A stretch of 64,000 nucleotides of DNA from Venturia oleaginea. Its lineage: Eukaryota; Ascomycota; Dothideomycetes; Venturiales; Venturiaceae. Shown one piece after another: positions 1-11,951 of the stretch. The stretch is from the NCBI GenBank assembly GCA_013176395.1, contig JABMLP010000023.1, positions 124,001-188,000 on the forward strand, read 5' to 3'. The first letter of the stretch is position 1; each line of letters begins with the position of its first letter. The translations under genes were made by a program, and so were the position numbers. The notes beneath the pieces are model-generated. The model was not told the origin of the DNA, ran no database searches, and was given only the letters and a program-made list of their open reading frames with translations.

Positions 1-929
1 GCTTGAGCTGGCCGCGGCCGCAGAAGAGCCCGAATTTGACGGTACCCATGGCGGGATTGTACAATTGTTGACATACGAGGTATCGGTTTCGACATGCGTT
101 GAAGTAATAGTGGTAGAATCATAGATCGTGTCCGTCTCATCGTAGATTGTCAATGTAGTCGACGAAGATGGCACAGGATCGGCGTACGACGTGTCGGCCA
201 ATGTGTCGGTGTAAACAGTCGTGGTTGTTGTCGAAAAGGGAAGAGGCGTTATGATAGCTGTGGAAGTGACGCTTGCAGCATAAGGACCGAGGGTTTGCGT
301 TGCCGCTGGCGCGGGATACAAAGTTGTTGAAGATGTCCAGGTTGCTCCGGTAGCATTACAGGAAGTGCTGACAGCAGGCATCAGGGTGAGGGTGGTTGTG
401 TAAGTAATCTGGTCCTGGATCCACTGTGTGCTGGTTGTGGTAGATTCTACGATGAAAGCGTTGGAGGAGATTGACGATCCTAGGTCTTGTGAAAACAAAA
501 CTTTGTAGGTGCCAGTTGGCATCTGATTCAAAGTCACATCGGGACATTGGAAGCTGTTGTATGTGATCGCGCCTGTCGCAATCCCGCTAGATGTTGTGCT
601 TGGAGTCAAGGCATCGCATTGGACTGTTGATGCTCCATGAAGAAGTCCTGTTGCAGGCTAGACGAGGTACGGTGTGACGGAATAGGTATCGTAGATTGTC
701 TCTCCTTGAGAAATCGTGGAGCTTGTCTTGGTGGGAAAAGAGCACATCGCGTCTGGAACAGTGGATTAGATTTACGCCTTGCGACAAGTCGAGGTTGTCT
801 CTTACCTCCGCTATAAAAGCTGCCAGTCGCACCAAGCCAATTCGTGTTTCCAGAATCGACGTAAAAGGCGGCGGTAGAAGTGCCCGCTTGTCGGGGCAAG
901 TCAGGGCTATCGAAGGTACAGTAGCCCAT
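1..929 (-). CDS. Thr/Ser-rich surface protein, 5' part, runs off the left edge
   Basis: I read two exons on the minus strand. Exon 1 is 929-806; the intron has its donor at 805 (GTAAGAG) and ends in CAACAG, so exon 2 starts at 647 and stays open to base 1. The joined frame is compositionally sensible: a globular-looking start (GYCTFDSPDLPRQAG), then a long tract rich in Thr, Ser, Tyr and Pro with repeated TTT and TST runs, typical of O-glycosylated fungal wall or surface proteins. No signal peptide follows the Met at 929, and an in-frame TGA lies just upstream, so a further 5' exon is likely. The C-terminus, where a membrane anchor could sit, is outside the window. I do not recognise a catalytic domain. 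The reading frame is well supported; the start and function are not. Confidence 0.5.
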
Positions 930-2461
930 GATTAGAAGAGTGTATCAGTAAAGAGTGTATCAGTGAAGAATGAGTGTTTCTTAAACATTGGTATAAGTGA
1001 ATGGACGAAGGAATTCTAAGATCACTTCTACAAAATCAACACCGAGCAACGAATGAATGAATGAACGACCTTGGTGGAAAGAAATTGAACAAAGAGTGCA
1101 GAAGAGGGTAACAAGAGAAGGCGGCAAAAGACGTTTTCTTCAAGACTCCATCGGTTCTTTGCACCCTGGGCCTGGGGCACAATCCCACCCCAAGGAGATA
1201 TCGCATCTAGACCAAGCACGACGATATCTGCAGTCTGGAGTCTACTACCAGATTGGACGCATGAAGGCCAATCACAGAACGATCGTGCCTGGATCATCGT
1301 GGGGCGTGGTACGAAGTGGTGATGCCACAAGCTTATCTAAGAATAGTAGCGTTAAACCTACCGAGCAGGGACGAGAAAGGAAAATTGTGGCTTTGCATGA
1401 TGCCGAATGCCAATACTATGATAGGTGATGATTAGCGGATAAGAACTGATCTCTTTTACAAAACTGACCCACTAGTAGGTAATTTTGTGATGGCTGTACC
1501 GAAATATAGAGAGTTCATGGACGTGCATCTTGAAAGCACACTGTTTGGTAAGATCGTGAATCGATCTTCACCTGGTCCACGAAGCATTGGACTGGACCCA
1601 CGTGTGCGACTAGGAGCAATCCCCTGAAAGGAGAAGTTCTCGCGAGCCCCCTTTCCAGATCAGCCTTGAGCATGCACGGATTATCCCGCTGCTAAGCATC
1701 TTTAGCGTGTTCTGGCCAGACTTACTTAGATGGGCATAGCAGATTGTAAGACCTGCCGAGCCAAACTCTTTCAGGCTGAGATCTTTAAGGTATGGGATCG
1801 TTGGTGCCATTGGTCGTTGGCAGCATGGTATTTGGCCGGAACGATGTTTTTCACTGCCGTCGCTGTCCTGAGGATATGAATATCAGAAAGCAGTAGCTAC
1901 CGGTATAACCATATCTTTCCAACCATAGACAATCACCGACTAAGTTCCCGGTACAAACTAAATTTCCACTGGAGGACGCTTGGGAGAACTCATTGGGCGG
2001 AAATGGAATTAAATCATGTAATCATCCAACGCGCCAATACTTGCTCTGCCGTTCAAATATTGAACTCCCTGCCTGTAATTCTAGCATGCCACCAGCAGCA
2101 CTCTTTAGAGCCTTAGACTGAGCCTGAAGGAGCGAGATATTATTTCGCTTTGCATCGCAGTCAAAAGTGTGACTTGCAGACTGCAGTGGCCGAAGTATCT
2201 GAATAGGACTTATCATCTATAACTGAGGATCAGATATCGATGGATTTCTGGCGAAAAAGGTTTTTGAAGTCGTCGGAAATTTATCGATGTTGATCTTTAG
2301 GTAGGAGAATTTAAGTTGAAAGATGATGCCGTATTTCCTGGGCCCGGAGCGGAACTATTCGAGGGAGAGGAATAATTAGCTCCCGCCACTGGAATCCATA
2401 TACGTCAGGGTAGGTTTATCACCTGGAGAGACTTGCGGAGTACGCGAAAGGAAGGACACTG
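930..2461. other. intergenic, no gene seen
   Basis: About 1.5 kb between two diverging genes. It holds only short, overlapping open frames without recognisable domains. At about 936-970 there is a small direct duplication of the motif AGAGTGTATCAGT. Confidence 0.6.
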
Positions 2462-4793
2462 ATGCTGGTGGAGGGAAAGGGGAGGGAGAGATCGAGTCCG
2501 AGTCGGTGCACTACTAGATCACGTGTCGTACCCAGCCACAGCCCGTCAAGAGAGATTGGTACACCACCAAAGCCATCAGCCCAAGCAAGTGACGAGGCTC
2601 TTCGTTCTACTCTGCGGCGAACCAGCGCTGTCTTGCTCGATCCCTATACACCGGAGCACAAATTCGGGATGCCTTTCGGCTCACACTTTCTTCGTGATCA
2701 AGAACCCAAACAACATAGCAGCATAGCGAAAGGCCTCCTCGACGCAACTCAAACCCTGGGTTCAATCGGGGCTGGGAATCTGCATACTCTCACGGCTGGC
2801 ACGCAGGCGCAAAACATCGCCCAACCACATCAACAACCGCAACCCAACCACCCTGCTGCGCGAATGTCAGACGACCTAGATTATTCTCAATCCTCGAATA
2901 CCAATCCTCACCAACCCGCCCCTCCAGCGTCTCTTTACGGCGCCCCACTGCCGTCAAACAGCGTACCCGGAAGTCTACAGCCTGGACTGGCTGGAAGACC
3001 TGTTCCTATACAGTCAGCCTATACCGCTCCCACAACTGTTCCACAGATTCCCCATATCAGCACAAACGCCCAACAATACACGCTGCCAACGCGATCCAAC
3101 ACAATGCACAACGCCTCTCATTCCTACTCGCGATCGAGTCCAGCTGGCCTGGAACAAAAGTACATACCTTTCAACAACAACAATCCTGAGGCCCAAAAAT
3201 ACCCTCAAACTCCTCAGCAACAACCACCGAAATTCTTTGCGCCACAGACACCCACAGGGGGTTCGTCCAATTCACCTTTAGCTTTGGACCAGATCCGACC
3301 GCGAGCGAACTCGAACTTTGGCGGCGATGATATGTCAGGAGCAACCATCTTCGGAGACAATGCAGAAAGAGCACCCACAAATAGCAACTACGTTTCTCCC
3401 TGGGCAGTTTTTGCGTTTGACTGGTGCAAATATCCGGTACCAAATGGGAACAGTGCTGGTAAGATAGCTGTAGGAAGCTATCTGGAGGATCCTCACAATT
3501 ATGTGCGTACTTAGGAACCACTATAAATCTGCATTGCTGACAGTAGACGAAGATCACAATCCTCGATACACAAATTGTACCTCAAGAAGTCACAACTCCG
3601 GGGACGCCTAGTTACAGTCTCGAATATACCCGTGTGGCCGAAGCAACGTGTGCATATCCAGTCACTCGGATACTCTGGGAGCCTCCAATAGCACAGAAAC
3701 AGTCAACCGACCTCCTCGCAACTTCAGGTGACCATCTTCGATTGTGGTCTCTTCCTCACTCCACGGGCCCTAACGTGACGGGCACAATCACTCGCTCATC
3801 TAGCGTCAACCAACGCGATCCAGCAACTCCTAAGCTCACACCTCTCGCCCTCTTATCGAATTCGAAAACGCCAGAGCATACAGCACCTCTCACCTCTCTA
3901 GACTGGAATACGCTCTCGCCCAAACTGATCATAACCAGCAGTATTGACACAACATGCACAATTTGGGATATACCGACGCTTACGGCCAAAACACAGCTTA
4001 TAGCACATGACAAGGAAGTATTCGATGTGCGCTTCTGCGCAGGAAGCGTGGACGTGTTTGTTTCTTGTGGCGCCGATGGAAGCGTGCGAATGTTTGATTT
4101 GCGTAGCTTGGAACACAGTACAATTATTTACGAGCCAGCTGAGAAGAAACCAGAAGGCGACAAAGGTGCCACTAGTAGATCATGTCACATAATCTGAAAG
4201 ACTAACAAAACGTAGGCAACTCTCCACCTCACTCTAGAATGTCTCCAACTCGGGCACAGCAAACGCTGCACCCATCGCCTCCTCTCTTGCGCCTTGCCTC
4301 TTCACCTCACGACTCCCACCTCCTCGCCACTTTTGCTGCAGATAGTAACATAATACGTATTCTCGATGTGCGGCAACCAGGACAAGCGCTCCTCGAATTG
4401 CATGGTCACGCCAGTAATGTCAACGCGGTAGAATGGTCTCCTGGACGGAGAGGTATGCTTGCCAGTGGTGGAGACGATTCACTCGTGCTGGTCTGGGATC
4501 TTTTGCATAGTCATAATGGAGCAGTAGTCAATGGAGAGGCTGGTAGCGGCAATGGAATCGGTGGTCCAAGTCAGGCTCCTCCGCCTCCCCCAGCGCAAGG
4601 GCCAGGCGCTCCTCAAGGCGCTCCTGCTGCTGCACCTGCTCCTAACATCAACCTCAAAGGGCCAGCTGCGAGTTGGCGCTGTGATTACGAGATAGCTAAC
4701 TTGAGCTGGGCACCTCAGAGTGGGCTGACGGGACAAGGTGGAGAATGGGTCGGCGTTGCAGGAGGGAGAGGTGTTTGGGGCGTCAAGCTGTGA
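2462..4793 (+). CDS. WD40-repeat scaffold of the DCAF7/WDR68 (AN11) family
   Basis: Three exons: 2462-3502, 3547-4165, 4216-4793; the 44- and 50-nt introns are phase 0 and 1. The product is 745 aa from the first ATG; ATGs at 2669 or 2864 are alternative starts, the last giving 611 aa. The first 270 or so residues are low-complexity (Pro, Gln, Asn, Ser). The rest is the WD40 propeller. Family motifs are plain: LLATSGDHLRLWSL, APLTSLDWN, TSSIDTTCTIWDI, KTQLIAHDKEVFDVRF, GADGSVRMFDLRSLEHSTI, LASGGDDSLVLVWDL. These match human DCAF7 and plant TTG1/AN11, adaptors that bind DYRK/Yak1-type kinases and Cullin-4 ligases. The last part carries a Pro/Ala/Gly-rich insert at about 4570-4650 between blades. 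Fold and family are firm; the start is not. Confidence 0.85.
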
Positions 4794-5358
4794 GCAAAAC
4801 AAGTTCGCTAAGATAGCAGGATAAATGTCAGATGGAGCAGGACGGTGCTCTAAAGATACACGAGGAGCAACATTGGTATCTCAAGGTTGGGTTATTGAAG
4901 CAGCCGCACCAACGAGATAAATGATGGGGTTTGAATAGCTGGGAGTTCACGAAAGAGCACCAAGCACGAGCTGCCTCTGAGGAATCGGGTATGAGTTGGA
5001 ACCTAGGTGTGTAGAGCCAGTATGAGGAGGAACCAGCCTTATTTTAGACTGCGGGCAGGGCAGGGCACAAGCAAGATTATGGAAGCGGAGAAATTACTTC
5101 GATAGTCTGCGGACTGATACGGACGCAAACATCATTTCTACCATTCTAAAGCCTTCAGCCAGCGACTGTACGTGAAGTTGAATATTTTGTTTTGCTTCAG
5201 CCTATCTGGAAAAGGTCATAGCTCCTATTCCTTGTCAAATCTAGTGCTCGTGACGTTGGTTTTGACTATCGAGTGTACTAATGTCTTATTCTGTAAACCA
5301 AACATATATACATTAACCCCCTACAATATAACATGTACATATCGTCCACCTCTTCACT
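4794..5358. other. intergenic, no gene seen
   Basis: 3' flank of the WD40 gene and 5' flank of the coiled-coil gene. No conserved frame was recognised. An AT-rich stretch at about 5290-5340 may be the core promoter of the downstream gene. Confidence 0.6.
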
Positions 5359-6810
5359 ATGCCGTTAATCGATTCTTTGCTTCCACAAAGAAAGCATCGC
5401 CGCTCCAATGACTCGGACTTGCCGCTCTGGCACGCGCAACATCAGCTGTCCACGCCTTTTCCACCGACGAGCCTCGCAGCTAGCATGTATCAATCTGCTC
5501 TTACGCATCAAGAAAAACCAAAGCTTTACTTGCCTATGTCGGATGACCTCAGCGTCCTGCGCCGGAGGGAGAATGCGTTGCATTTGATGTTACAAGAGTT
5601 GCTGGACGAGCAGGGCGAGGGATTATTGGCTGGTCTGGGTATCAAGGAAGCGAATAGCGATGAGGGTGGAAGGAGTACGCCTACCACTACGCAGAGTCTA
5701 CGGAGCAATAGTCTGTCACCAGGATCCACGCATCGAAGAAAGCGTAAACCAGCTTTAGGCACGACACGAAGGGCGATTTGGAAGGCTATTCTCGAATGTG
5801 CTGAACTGAAGTCTGAAGAGGGTGCGTTGATCAAGGAAGAGTTGGAGGAGAGTAAATTTATTCTGGAACAACTTAAGGGGTGAGACGTCAAGAGGGAGGG
5901 CTTGCGCAAGACTGTTGAAGAGATTGGAGGCGAAGATTCAAAGGCTAAAGCACAGTCTTTGAAAGAGGAGGCCGGAAGGTTACACGAGGAGATCTTGGAT
6001 TTAGAGGCAAGACTTGCGCAAATGAAGACAAGGCATCGTCAGATTTTGGATGAGGTGGATGAGATGGAGAACGAGGGCCAGTCAAAGCTATCTTCATACA
6101 AGGCAAGTTTGGATCTGGTGGAAAAGGACATTGCGCATTTTTTGAAAAATCCACCAACGAATACGAGAAAGGAATCGACATTCATGGCTTTGCCGCCCAA
6201 ACGACGGACGCTGGAGATGGCGAAAGAGTATTGGGAAACAGAGTATACGCAAATGGAGCGTAGTCGCAAGTCTGCCAAACGCGATCGCAAGGCTTTGGAA
6301 GAAGGAGCTGTGGTTTGGAAGGAGGTTGTTGCTGAGATTCTATCCTTCGAACGATTTTTGGCAAATCAGATGGGCCGTGTAGACCAGAGCATGCTTCAAA
6401 CGCGAGCCCCCTCACCGGCACATTCGAAATCAGGCCCAGCCGAAATACTGTCACGGATGAATGGCACAATGAAAATCATAGAAGACAAACTCAAACTGGC
6501 GGAAAAGAAGAAATGGAGGCTGTTGGAAGCTTGTATTGGTGCTGAGCTGGAGGCATTCAAGCAGGGGAAGAATATGTTGGAGCAGACATTTTCGGAGGGC
6601 GGGGCGGAGACTGAACAGAAGGAGGAGGAGGACTCACCATCTGAGGAACTACTTGGGGAGGATGCCGATCAGGAAGAGTTGGGAGAAGGTCTATTGGGAA
6701 CCTTGGCTACTATTGGGTCGGGTGTGCAGCAGCAGAGCTTGTGTGATACTGATGATGATGAACCCAGTGCGGATTTGATGGTTTCGAGGGGCGGCGATGG
6801 CACTGACTAG
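5359..6810 (+). pseudogene. Coiled-coil protein resembling autophagy factor Atg28, with an in-frame TGA
   Basis: One frame runs from the ATG at 5359 to the TAG at 6808-6810 and is broken only by TGA at 5881-5883. Before it: a low-complexity start, a segment RENALHLMLQELLDEQGEG, a basic Ser-rich linker, and the helix AIWKAILECAELKSEEGALI. After it: a long coiled coil (EEAGRLHEEILDLEARLAQM and on), a helical middle and an acidic Glu-rich tail. The layout recalls Atg28-type proteins of filamentous fungi; this is a resemblance from memory. The base run GGGGTGAGAC contains a good donor (GTGAGA at 5880), but the best-looking acceptor, CACAG ending at 5955, shifts the frame, and the frame-keeping AG at 5978 has a poor context. 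So the TGA is a real mutation, a readthrough stop, an unusual intron or an assembly error. Confidence 0.5.
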
Positions 6811-7460
6811 ACCTATGAGATATCTTACACCTTTGTATTGAAGTTCTGAAATGAAGGAGCAGAAGAGTAATGCGGTTGTGATCAGCCTTGGAATTGATCT
6901 CCACAAGTACACGAAAAGGCTGACCTGTCTGGAACTATGAGTAAGAGCAAAAAGTGGCCAACAATATCTGCTATTTGAGGAATTGCAGTAAGCTCATTTT
7001 ATCGCTCTGTGAAATAGGTATTTTCAGCATGCATGTAAATCCAAGTTCGGTCACTTTCAACTCCTACTATATAGAGTTGGGTGTCTTAGTTTTAAAACAG
7101 GCTATTACAAACCCAGAACCGTCGGTTTATTAGGATGAATAGTAAAGAACTCTGTGTGAGTACCTCAATATTCAATATCAAGAAAAGAAGCCTTCCTAGA
7201 CATTGTGACGAAACGATTGTAACCACGAACAAGCCCTAGTTGTAATCTCAATTGAATATCAACCCCTTCAAGCTTGCCTTCTGGACATCCTCGTGTTTTT
7301 CCCTTCTTTTACCAGCCTTGCCAAGACCGAATTGGAGGCATACGATCCTGAACGAGGGGAAAGTCGCCTCGACCGAATAACAGCCATGCAAATCTCACCA
7401 ACGCGTCGATATAAACATCGAATCCCTTCTAGATTATGATCGCAGCATCCAACCGCGAAG
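6811..7460. other. intergenic, no gene seen
   Basis: About 650 bases between two plus-strand genes. Only short shadow frames are present, and no conserved motif was recognised. Confidence 0.6.
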
Positions 7461-8693
7461 ATGGGGCTCACGGAGCCAACATTGAGCTTCACGATTCCTT
7501 CGATCCATGACGATACTATCATTAATGCCAGGATATACTACCCCGGCGAATCAACAAATGACCCTTTCGGAATCGGACATCATGGGAAGAGAGGAGCCAT
7601 TGTTGCGCACCCGTATGCTCCTCTTGGAGGCAGCTATGATGACCCGATTGTCGGACTTGTGGCAAGCCAAATATTGAAGGAGGGGTTCGTTGTGTGTACT
7701 TTCAATTTTAGGTATGCGAGATGTCTGGCTAGACAAAGAAAAAATGCTAATTCTGGTAATAGAGGCGCCCACGGGTCCCAGGGTCATACATCCTGGACTG
7801 GTGTGAAGGAGAGAGAAGACTATATCGCTGTGGCTGCCTTCATGATTCAATATCTCCACCACTCATCCACCTATAACCCCAGCGAACAGTTGCAGCTTCC
7901 ATCCGATCATGCGGTCCAATTGATACTTGGTGGCTATTCGTATGGCTCCCTCATAACCTCGCACCTCCCAAATCCGCAGGAAATCGTAAAGAGCTTGTTT
8001 GAAGCAAAGGATGGCACAGCAATCGCGGAAGTCAAGTCAAGGGCAGGGACTCTTGCTGGACAGGTTATCGAGGAGCTCAAAGCCAAGAGGAAATCGTTTG
8101 AGACGAGCAGCGCGAACGCAAAGAAGCATGGCCATACGCTATCTGTTGGAGGCGAAGAGACAGCACCAGAGAAGAGACGGCAAAGCCATGAGGGCAGGTT
8201 GAGCTCTGATCTTAGAAGAAGCATTGATCTTCCTCGAAAGATTGCATCGCTTAGGAAGAATCATCAAAAACACGCAATCGCCGCTGTGGATTCAAATTCG
8301 GAGCCTCCTCCTCTCCACGTCGAGCCCTCGTACCTCCTCATCTCCCCCCTACTACCTCCCGTCTCCTCCCTTGCAACACTGCCCTTTGGTTTTCGATCAT
8401 TACGACACAACCATAGTGAATTGTCCAAGCGGTTGAGTCTACACCATTCCCTCGCGGTGTTTGGAAGCGACGACATCTTCACCTCTGCACACAAGCTGAG
8501 GAAATGGGCGGAATCTGTCGGCGAGGAGCAGAATTCTGCTTTCCGCTACGTTGAGATTGAGCATGCGGGACATTTCTGGCGCGATCATAGCGTGCAGAGT
8601 GCGCTAAAGACGGCGATAACGGAGTGGATCAAGAGTTGGTCGAGAAAAGATGCTGCTCTGACTACAATACAGAGTATCGATATCAGAGCATAG
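7461..8693 (+). CDS. Alpha/beta-hydrolase fold protein
   Basis: Exons 7461-7711 and 7763-8693, giving 393 aa. The intron is 51 nt, divisible by three and free of stops, so the unspliced frame is also open (410 aa). Splicing is supported by the restored motif FNFRGAHGSQGHTSWTG, a loop conserved in fungal hydrolases of this type, and by GTATGC and TAATAG borders. Catalytic residues seen: nucleophile Ser in GGYSYGSL, Asp in FGSDDIFT, His in EHAGHFW near the C-terminus. Between nucleophile and Asp lies a 140-residue Lys/Arg/Ser-rich insert, probably disordered or a lid. There is no signal peptide or membrane segment, so it is probably cytosolic. The substrate cannot be told from sequence. Confidence 0.82.
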   Translation: MGLTEPTLSFTIPSIHDDTIINARIYYPGESTNDPFGIGHHGKRGAIVAHPYAPLGGSYDDPIVGLVASQILKEGFVVCTFNFRYARCLARQRKNANSGNRGAHGSQGHTSWTGVKEREDYIAVAAFMIQYLHHSSTYNPSEQLQLPSDHAVQLILGGYSYGSLITSHLPNPQEIVKSLFEAKDGTAIAEVKSRAGTLAGQVIEELKAKRKSFETSSANAKKHGHTLSVGGEETAPEKRRQSHEGRLSSDLRRSIDLPRKIASLRKNHQKHAIAAVDSNSEPPPLHVEPSYLLISPLLPPVSSLATLPFGFRSLRHNHSELSKRLSLHHSLAVFGSDDIFTSAHKLRKWAESVGEEQNSAFRYVEIEHAGHFWRDHSVQSALKTAITEWIKSWSRKDAALTTIQSIDIRA

Positions 8694-9647
8694 GGGGAGG
8701 TCTGACCATGATGTTGCCTTCTTTCCTCCCCCCATATTGCTCTGAAGCAGACTGTTCTACAGTTCGAGGAGTTGCTGCAGCTTTCCGAAAGCAATGGCAG
8801 ACTGTTCAAAGTCTCAAGAGCCACTCTTGCTCTTGACCAGCAAGGTGTGCTAGGCTGATTCGTGATTGCTGTCGCTGTTTATTGGGCCAGAAACAACACT
8901 CAAACGAAACGAAGTGGTACACAGATTATAGTACATGTAATCATGTCGCAACGATGCTTTCATACCACTGGGAAGACTAGGCGAGGTGGTGTAGAGATTG
9001 AGAAGGCAAGCTACCACGAACCCCCATAACGCTCTTATTTGTCGGCCTATGTTGTCGCATAACGACAAATGACGAAGGCCGTGTGATTGTGTTTTTTCAC
9101 ACGAGTTTCAAGCCACATCTCCATCATTCGACATGTCGCGACAGATTGATTGGCTCCTCTTTGTCATCGCGCGTTAGATGAGATCTGGACGAAGAAAGAC
9201 AATGGGAGTGGGTTGTTGCATGTATGTGGGGTCGCGCTCTCTGCAATTTATTCCCGCCCTCCTCAATGTGCTCCCATGAATTTCTTCCCCCTAATCCATT
9301 TGGGTAGATTGCCACGAAATCAAATAGCACGGCTTAAACGGGACAAACAGTGCTGAACAACAGTTTTCTACTATCACGACGACACAAACTCAGAGTCCAT
9401 CCGCCCAGTTTGGTCGTGCTTTGCCACTTACGCAGATTCCAGAAGAAGAAACATCAGGGCTGATAGCGCCAGGACCTTGTACAGCACCGCAAACAACTTT
9501 GGCCAAGAACCCTTTACGGCATTGCAGAGATAAATATCCAAGAAAGTCTTGTCAGTCGATACAACAAGACATCCAAGAAACTTCCATCCTTTCCGAGCTC
9601 ATTAAAACAATTCAATATCACACACTTCAGTAAACAAATCATCCAAC
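8694..9647. other. intergenic, no gene seen
   Basis: Nearly 1 kb with overlapping short frames on both strands and no recognisable domain. It probably holds the 3' end of the hydrolase transcript and the promoter of the next gene. Confidence 0.6.
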
Positions 9648-10346
9648 ATGCCTATGTTCATTCGCGAGCCAACTACCTCAGGAATGGGAGTATTCTCTCC
9701 TCTCAAGTCCAACTTGGAGGACATGATTTCCACGTGTGAAATACTCGACAAAGAGCTGGCGATCATTGCAGAGGATGGTGAGGAGTATGGTGGTTTGTCT
9801 GAGGAGACTTTCTCCCACAATGCTCCAGTATGGCTTAATCCCGAAGACGACCGAGATGGATTAAGGCTAACAAGAAAACAGCAAGTCCTCAAGCTCCTCC
9901 AGAGGTTGTCTCAAGTTGGCAGTCATTGCACTCGCGACATCAACGTGGATGACGAAGCGTTCGATGTTGACGAGAGATCGTTGTCTTTGGTGGTCTACAA
10001 TGTGAGTGGCTGCCTGAGTTGAGGAATGAATATAATATTGATCCCCACTCTAGTTTATTTCTGAGCATCGCCGAATGCTAGACTTGCTCACCGCACAGAA
10101 AGCTACATTGAGATACACAGGTGCCTTCGTTTCTGGGATTGCGCAACAGCTGCAAAGGCAACAGCTGATGCTGAATGTATGATATCAACAATTGCTCGTC
10201 TGACTCCTGCTAATACTGTCCAGGCTTTCCGCGCAGCTCTTGATAACAGGTATGGAGGAGTTAAAGTTCGCACAGCACCAGACTGGATAGATCTCGGTGA
10301 GACTATGCGATCAGCGCTGATTGCATATCCTTTGATCGAGGAATAG
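9648..10346 (+). CDS. Hypothetical fungal protein, three exons, 199 aa
   Basis: Exons 9648-10001, 10054-10176 and 10224-10346. Both introns (GTGAGT to CTCTAG, and GTATGA to GTCCAG) are phase 0. The first frame stops soon after its donor, whereas the spliced frame stays open to TAG at 10344-10346, which supports the model. The ATG at 9648 has a good context (CCAACATG). The product is soluble and helical: an acidic N-terminal half with helix EDMISTCEILDKELAIIAED, then the helices RRMLDLLTAQKATLRYTG and QQLQRQQLMLN. No signal peptide, membrane span or catalytic motif is visible. I do not recognise the family. Confidence 0.6.
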
Positions 10347-10919
10347 TGGTTTGTGTCTCGCTATTTTCGATTCTCTGTTGTAATTCTTACCAAATTCATG
10401 ATTGCAATTCAATGCTATTTGTTATCTGCTCAGAAATTCGAACTTCTTCTTTCATACGTCACGTGGAATCCAGCTGTCTAGTTTACCTCAGCACCACCAC
10501 GTTGAGCTCAGTTGCGTTGTGAGACCACTTACAGGCATCATATTGGACTATCCGTTCTCTGTTGTAGGAAATATGGAAAGTCTGACACTTGCTCGCATTC
10601 CCATTGGACGATAATCTACAGTAGGCCCTATAGTACAGCGGCACAGCGGCACAAGGGACTGTATTGCCGGAGATTGAGCCCTATTTTCCCCGGTCGATCT
10701 TTTGTCCCGATGAACTTCATTCATTCATCATTTTATTTTGTTTGACGTGATTCTTTGATTTGTGGATTAGGTGATATTGCGCCATACGGACGGTGTACAT
10801 TCCGGAATGTGCAAGAGAAGCCATCTTTTTACACGGCAATTGCGAGCTTGGCGGCATCAACAATCAAAGATTTATAATCATCCTCACCACTACATCGACC
10901 TAGCAAAAATACATACAGC
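10347..10919. other. intergenic, no gene seen
   Basis: About 570 bases between two plus-strand genes. A TATAAT-like AT-rich patch lies near 10,870-10,880, about 45 bases before the next start codon. Nothing else was recognised. Confidence 0.55.
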
Positions 10920-11951
10920 ATGACCTCAGGAACCTTGATAGACTACACACCTAGGCTTGCAGCAGAGATTCGGAAGAACTTCGAGCCACATGTCCTGGAA
11001 GTGCACTGTGATGAACAGGATGCTGCTTCAGTCTCCAGCACAGTAAGCTCTCGAGAACACCTTAGAGCCGTGGATGAGGGGATTGCGGATCATCTCACAA
11101 CCGATATACATCGTCGACCGGAACAACATGAACCATTACGACAACCTCGCCGGACCAACATTCTTCCAGCTTCTGGTATAACGACGGATTTCGATGAGTT
11201 GAGGTTTGGAGCTGCCGCTGCACAACAATTACGCATGTGGACACCTGAGGTAGTAGAACCTCTCTTTTCAAATCTGACACAAGAATCAGAACTCTTGATT
11301 TCATCGCCTTACAACCACTCACAACATCTCCTCGATCTCACCACTCTCGATACGCAAAATCGTCTCCTTGCTCTCGCCTTGGCAGCGCTGAAACCCATTA
11401 GGCCCGATTACGCCACCGCAGGGTACCTTGAATCCTTTAACTGGCCCCTGATCCTGGGGAATTTGAGGCTGTTTGCGAAGAATGAGGGACATAAATGGCG
11501 GGAACAGAAATTCTACACTGTTATCTTTCGATCGAAATTGAACACAGACATCGATGGGGAGAGATTGGGTGAATTGGATCAGTACAGTCATCGAGAGGCT
11601 ACTGAGAGTGGGGGGTTGTTGAAGTATTGGTTTGGTAAGGCGAGTGAGATGGGAAAGGAAAATTTGGCGACTTGTGAGTTCGATTTGCCTTCTTCTTTTT
11701 TCTTTCCCCAACCGTCTTGCATCTGTGGTTGCGGAATTATGACATTGTTCTTGGATATGGGTCTGCTATTTGGAGGCTAACGTGCTCTAGGCATCTGGCG
11801 CTCGAGGGAAGATGCTATCAAAGGCGGTGGAGGGCCGTGGCATGCGCTGGCTATGAGGGCCAAGGTGGAGATGTATGAGAGGATTGGGTTTAAGAGATAT
11901 TTTTTGGTTGTTGGGGATGGGGCTATAGATTTGAGGATGGAGGAGCTTTGA
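10920..11951 (+). CDS. UPF0643-type fungal protein
   Basis: Exons 10920-11673 and 11791-11951, 304 aa. The donor GTGAGT at 11674 is phase 1 and the acceptor CTCTAG ends at 11790. Splicing restores the family's C-terminal block: ATCIWRSREDA, then GGGPWHALAMRAK and VVGDGAI. With SGGLLKYWFG just before the intron, this matches the conserved end of UPF0643 proteins, a fungal family of unknown function. The middle carries an ALAALKPIRPDYA helix followed by FNWPLILGNLRLF. No signal peptide or membrane segment is seen. The family call rests on memory of these motifs. The unspliced reading would stop at 11780 and lose the conserved tail, so the two-exon model is preferred. Confidence 0.72.

Noticed and set aside
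1028..1428. Opposed open frames of 100 and 123 codons in the first intergenic region
   Set aside because: No domain, no splice pattern and overlapping shadows of each other; treated as chance frames.
5880..5955. Intron GTGAGA...CACAG removing the in-frame TGA of the coiled-coil gene
   Set aside because: It shifts the reading frame to an immediate stop; the only frame-keeping AG nearby (5978) has a poor context.
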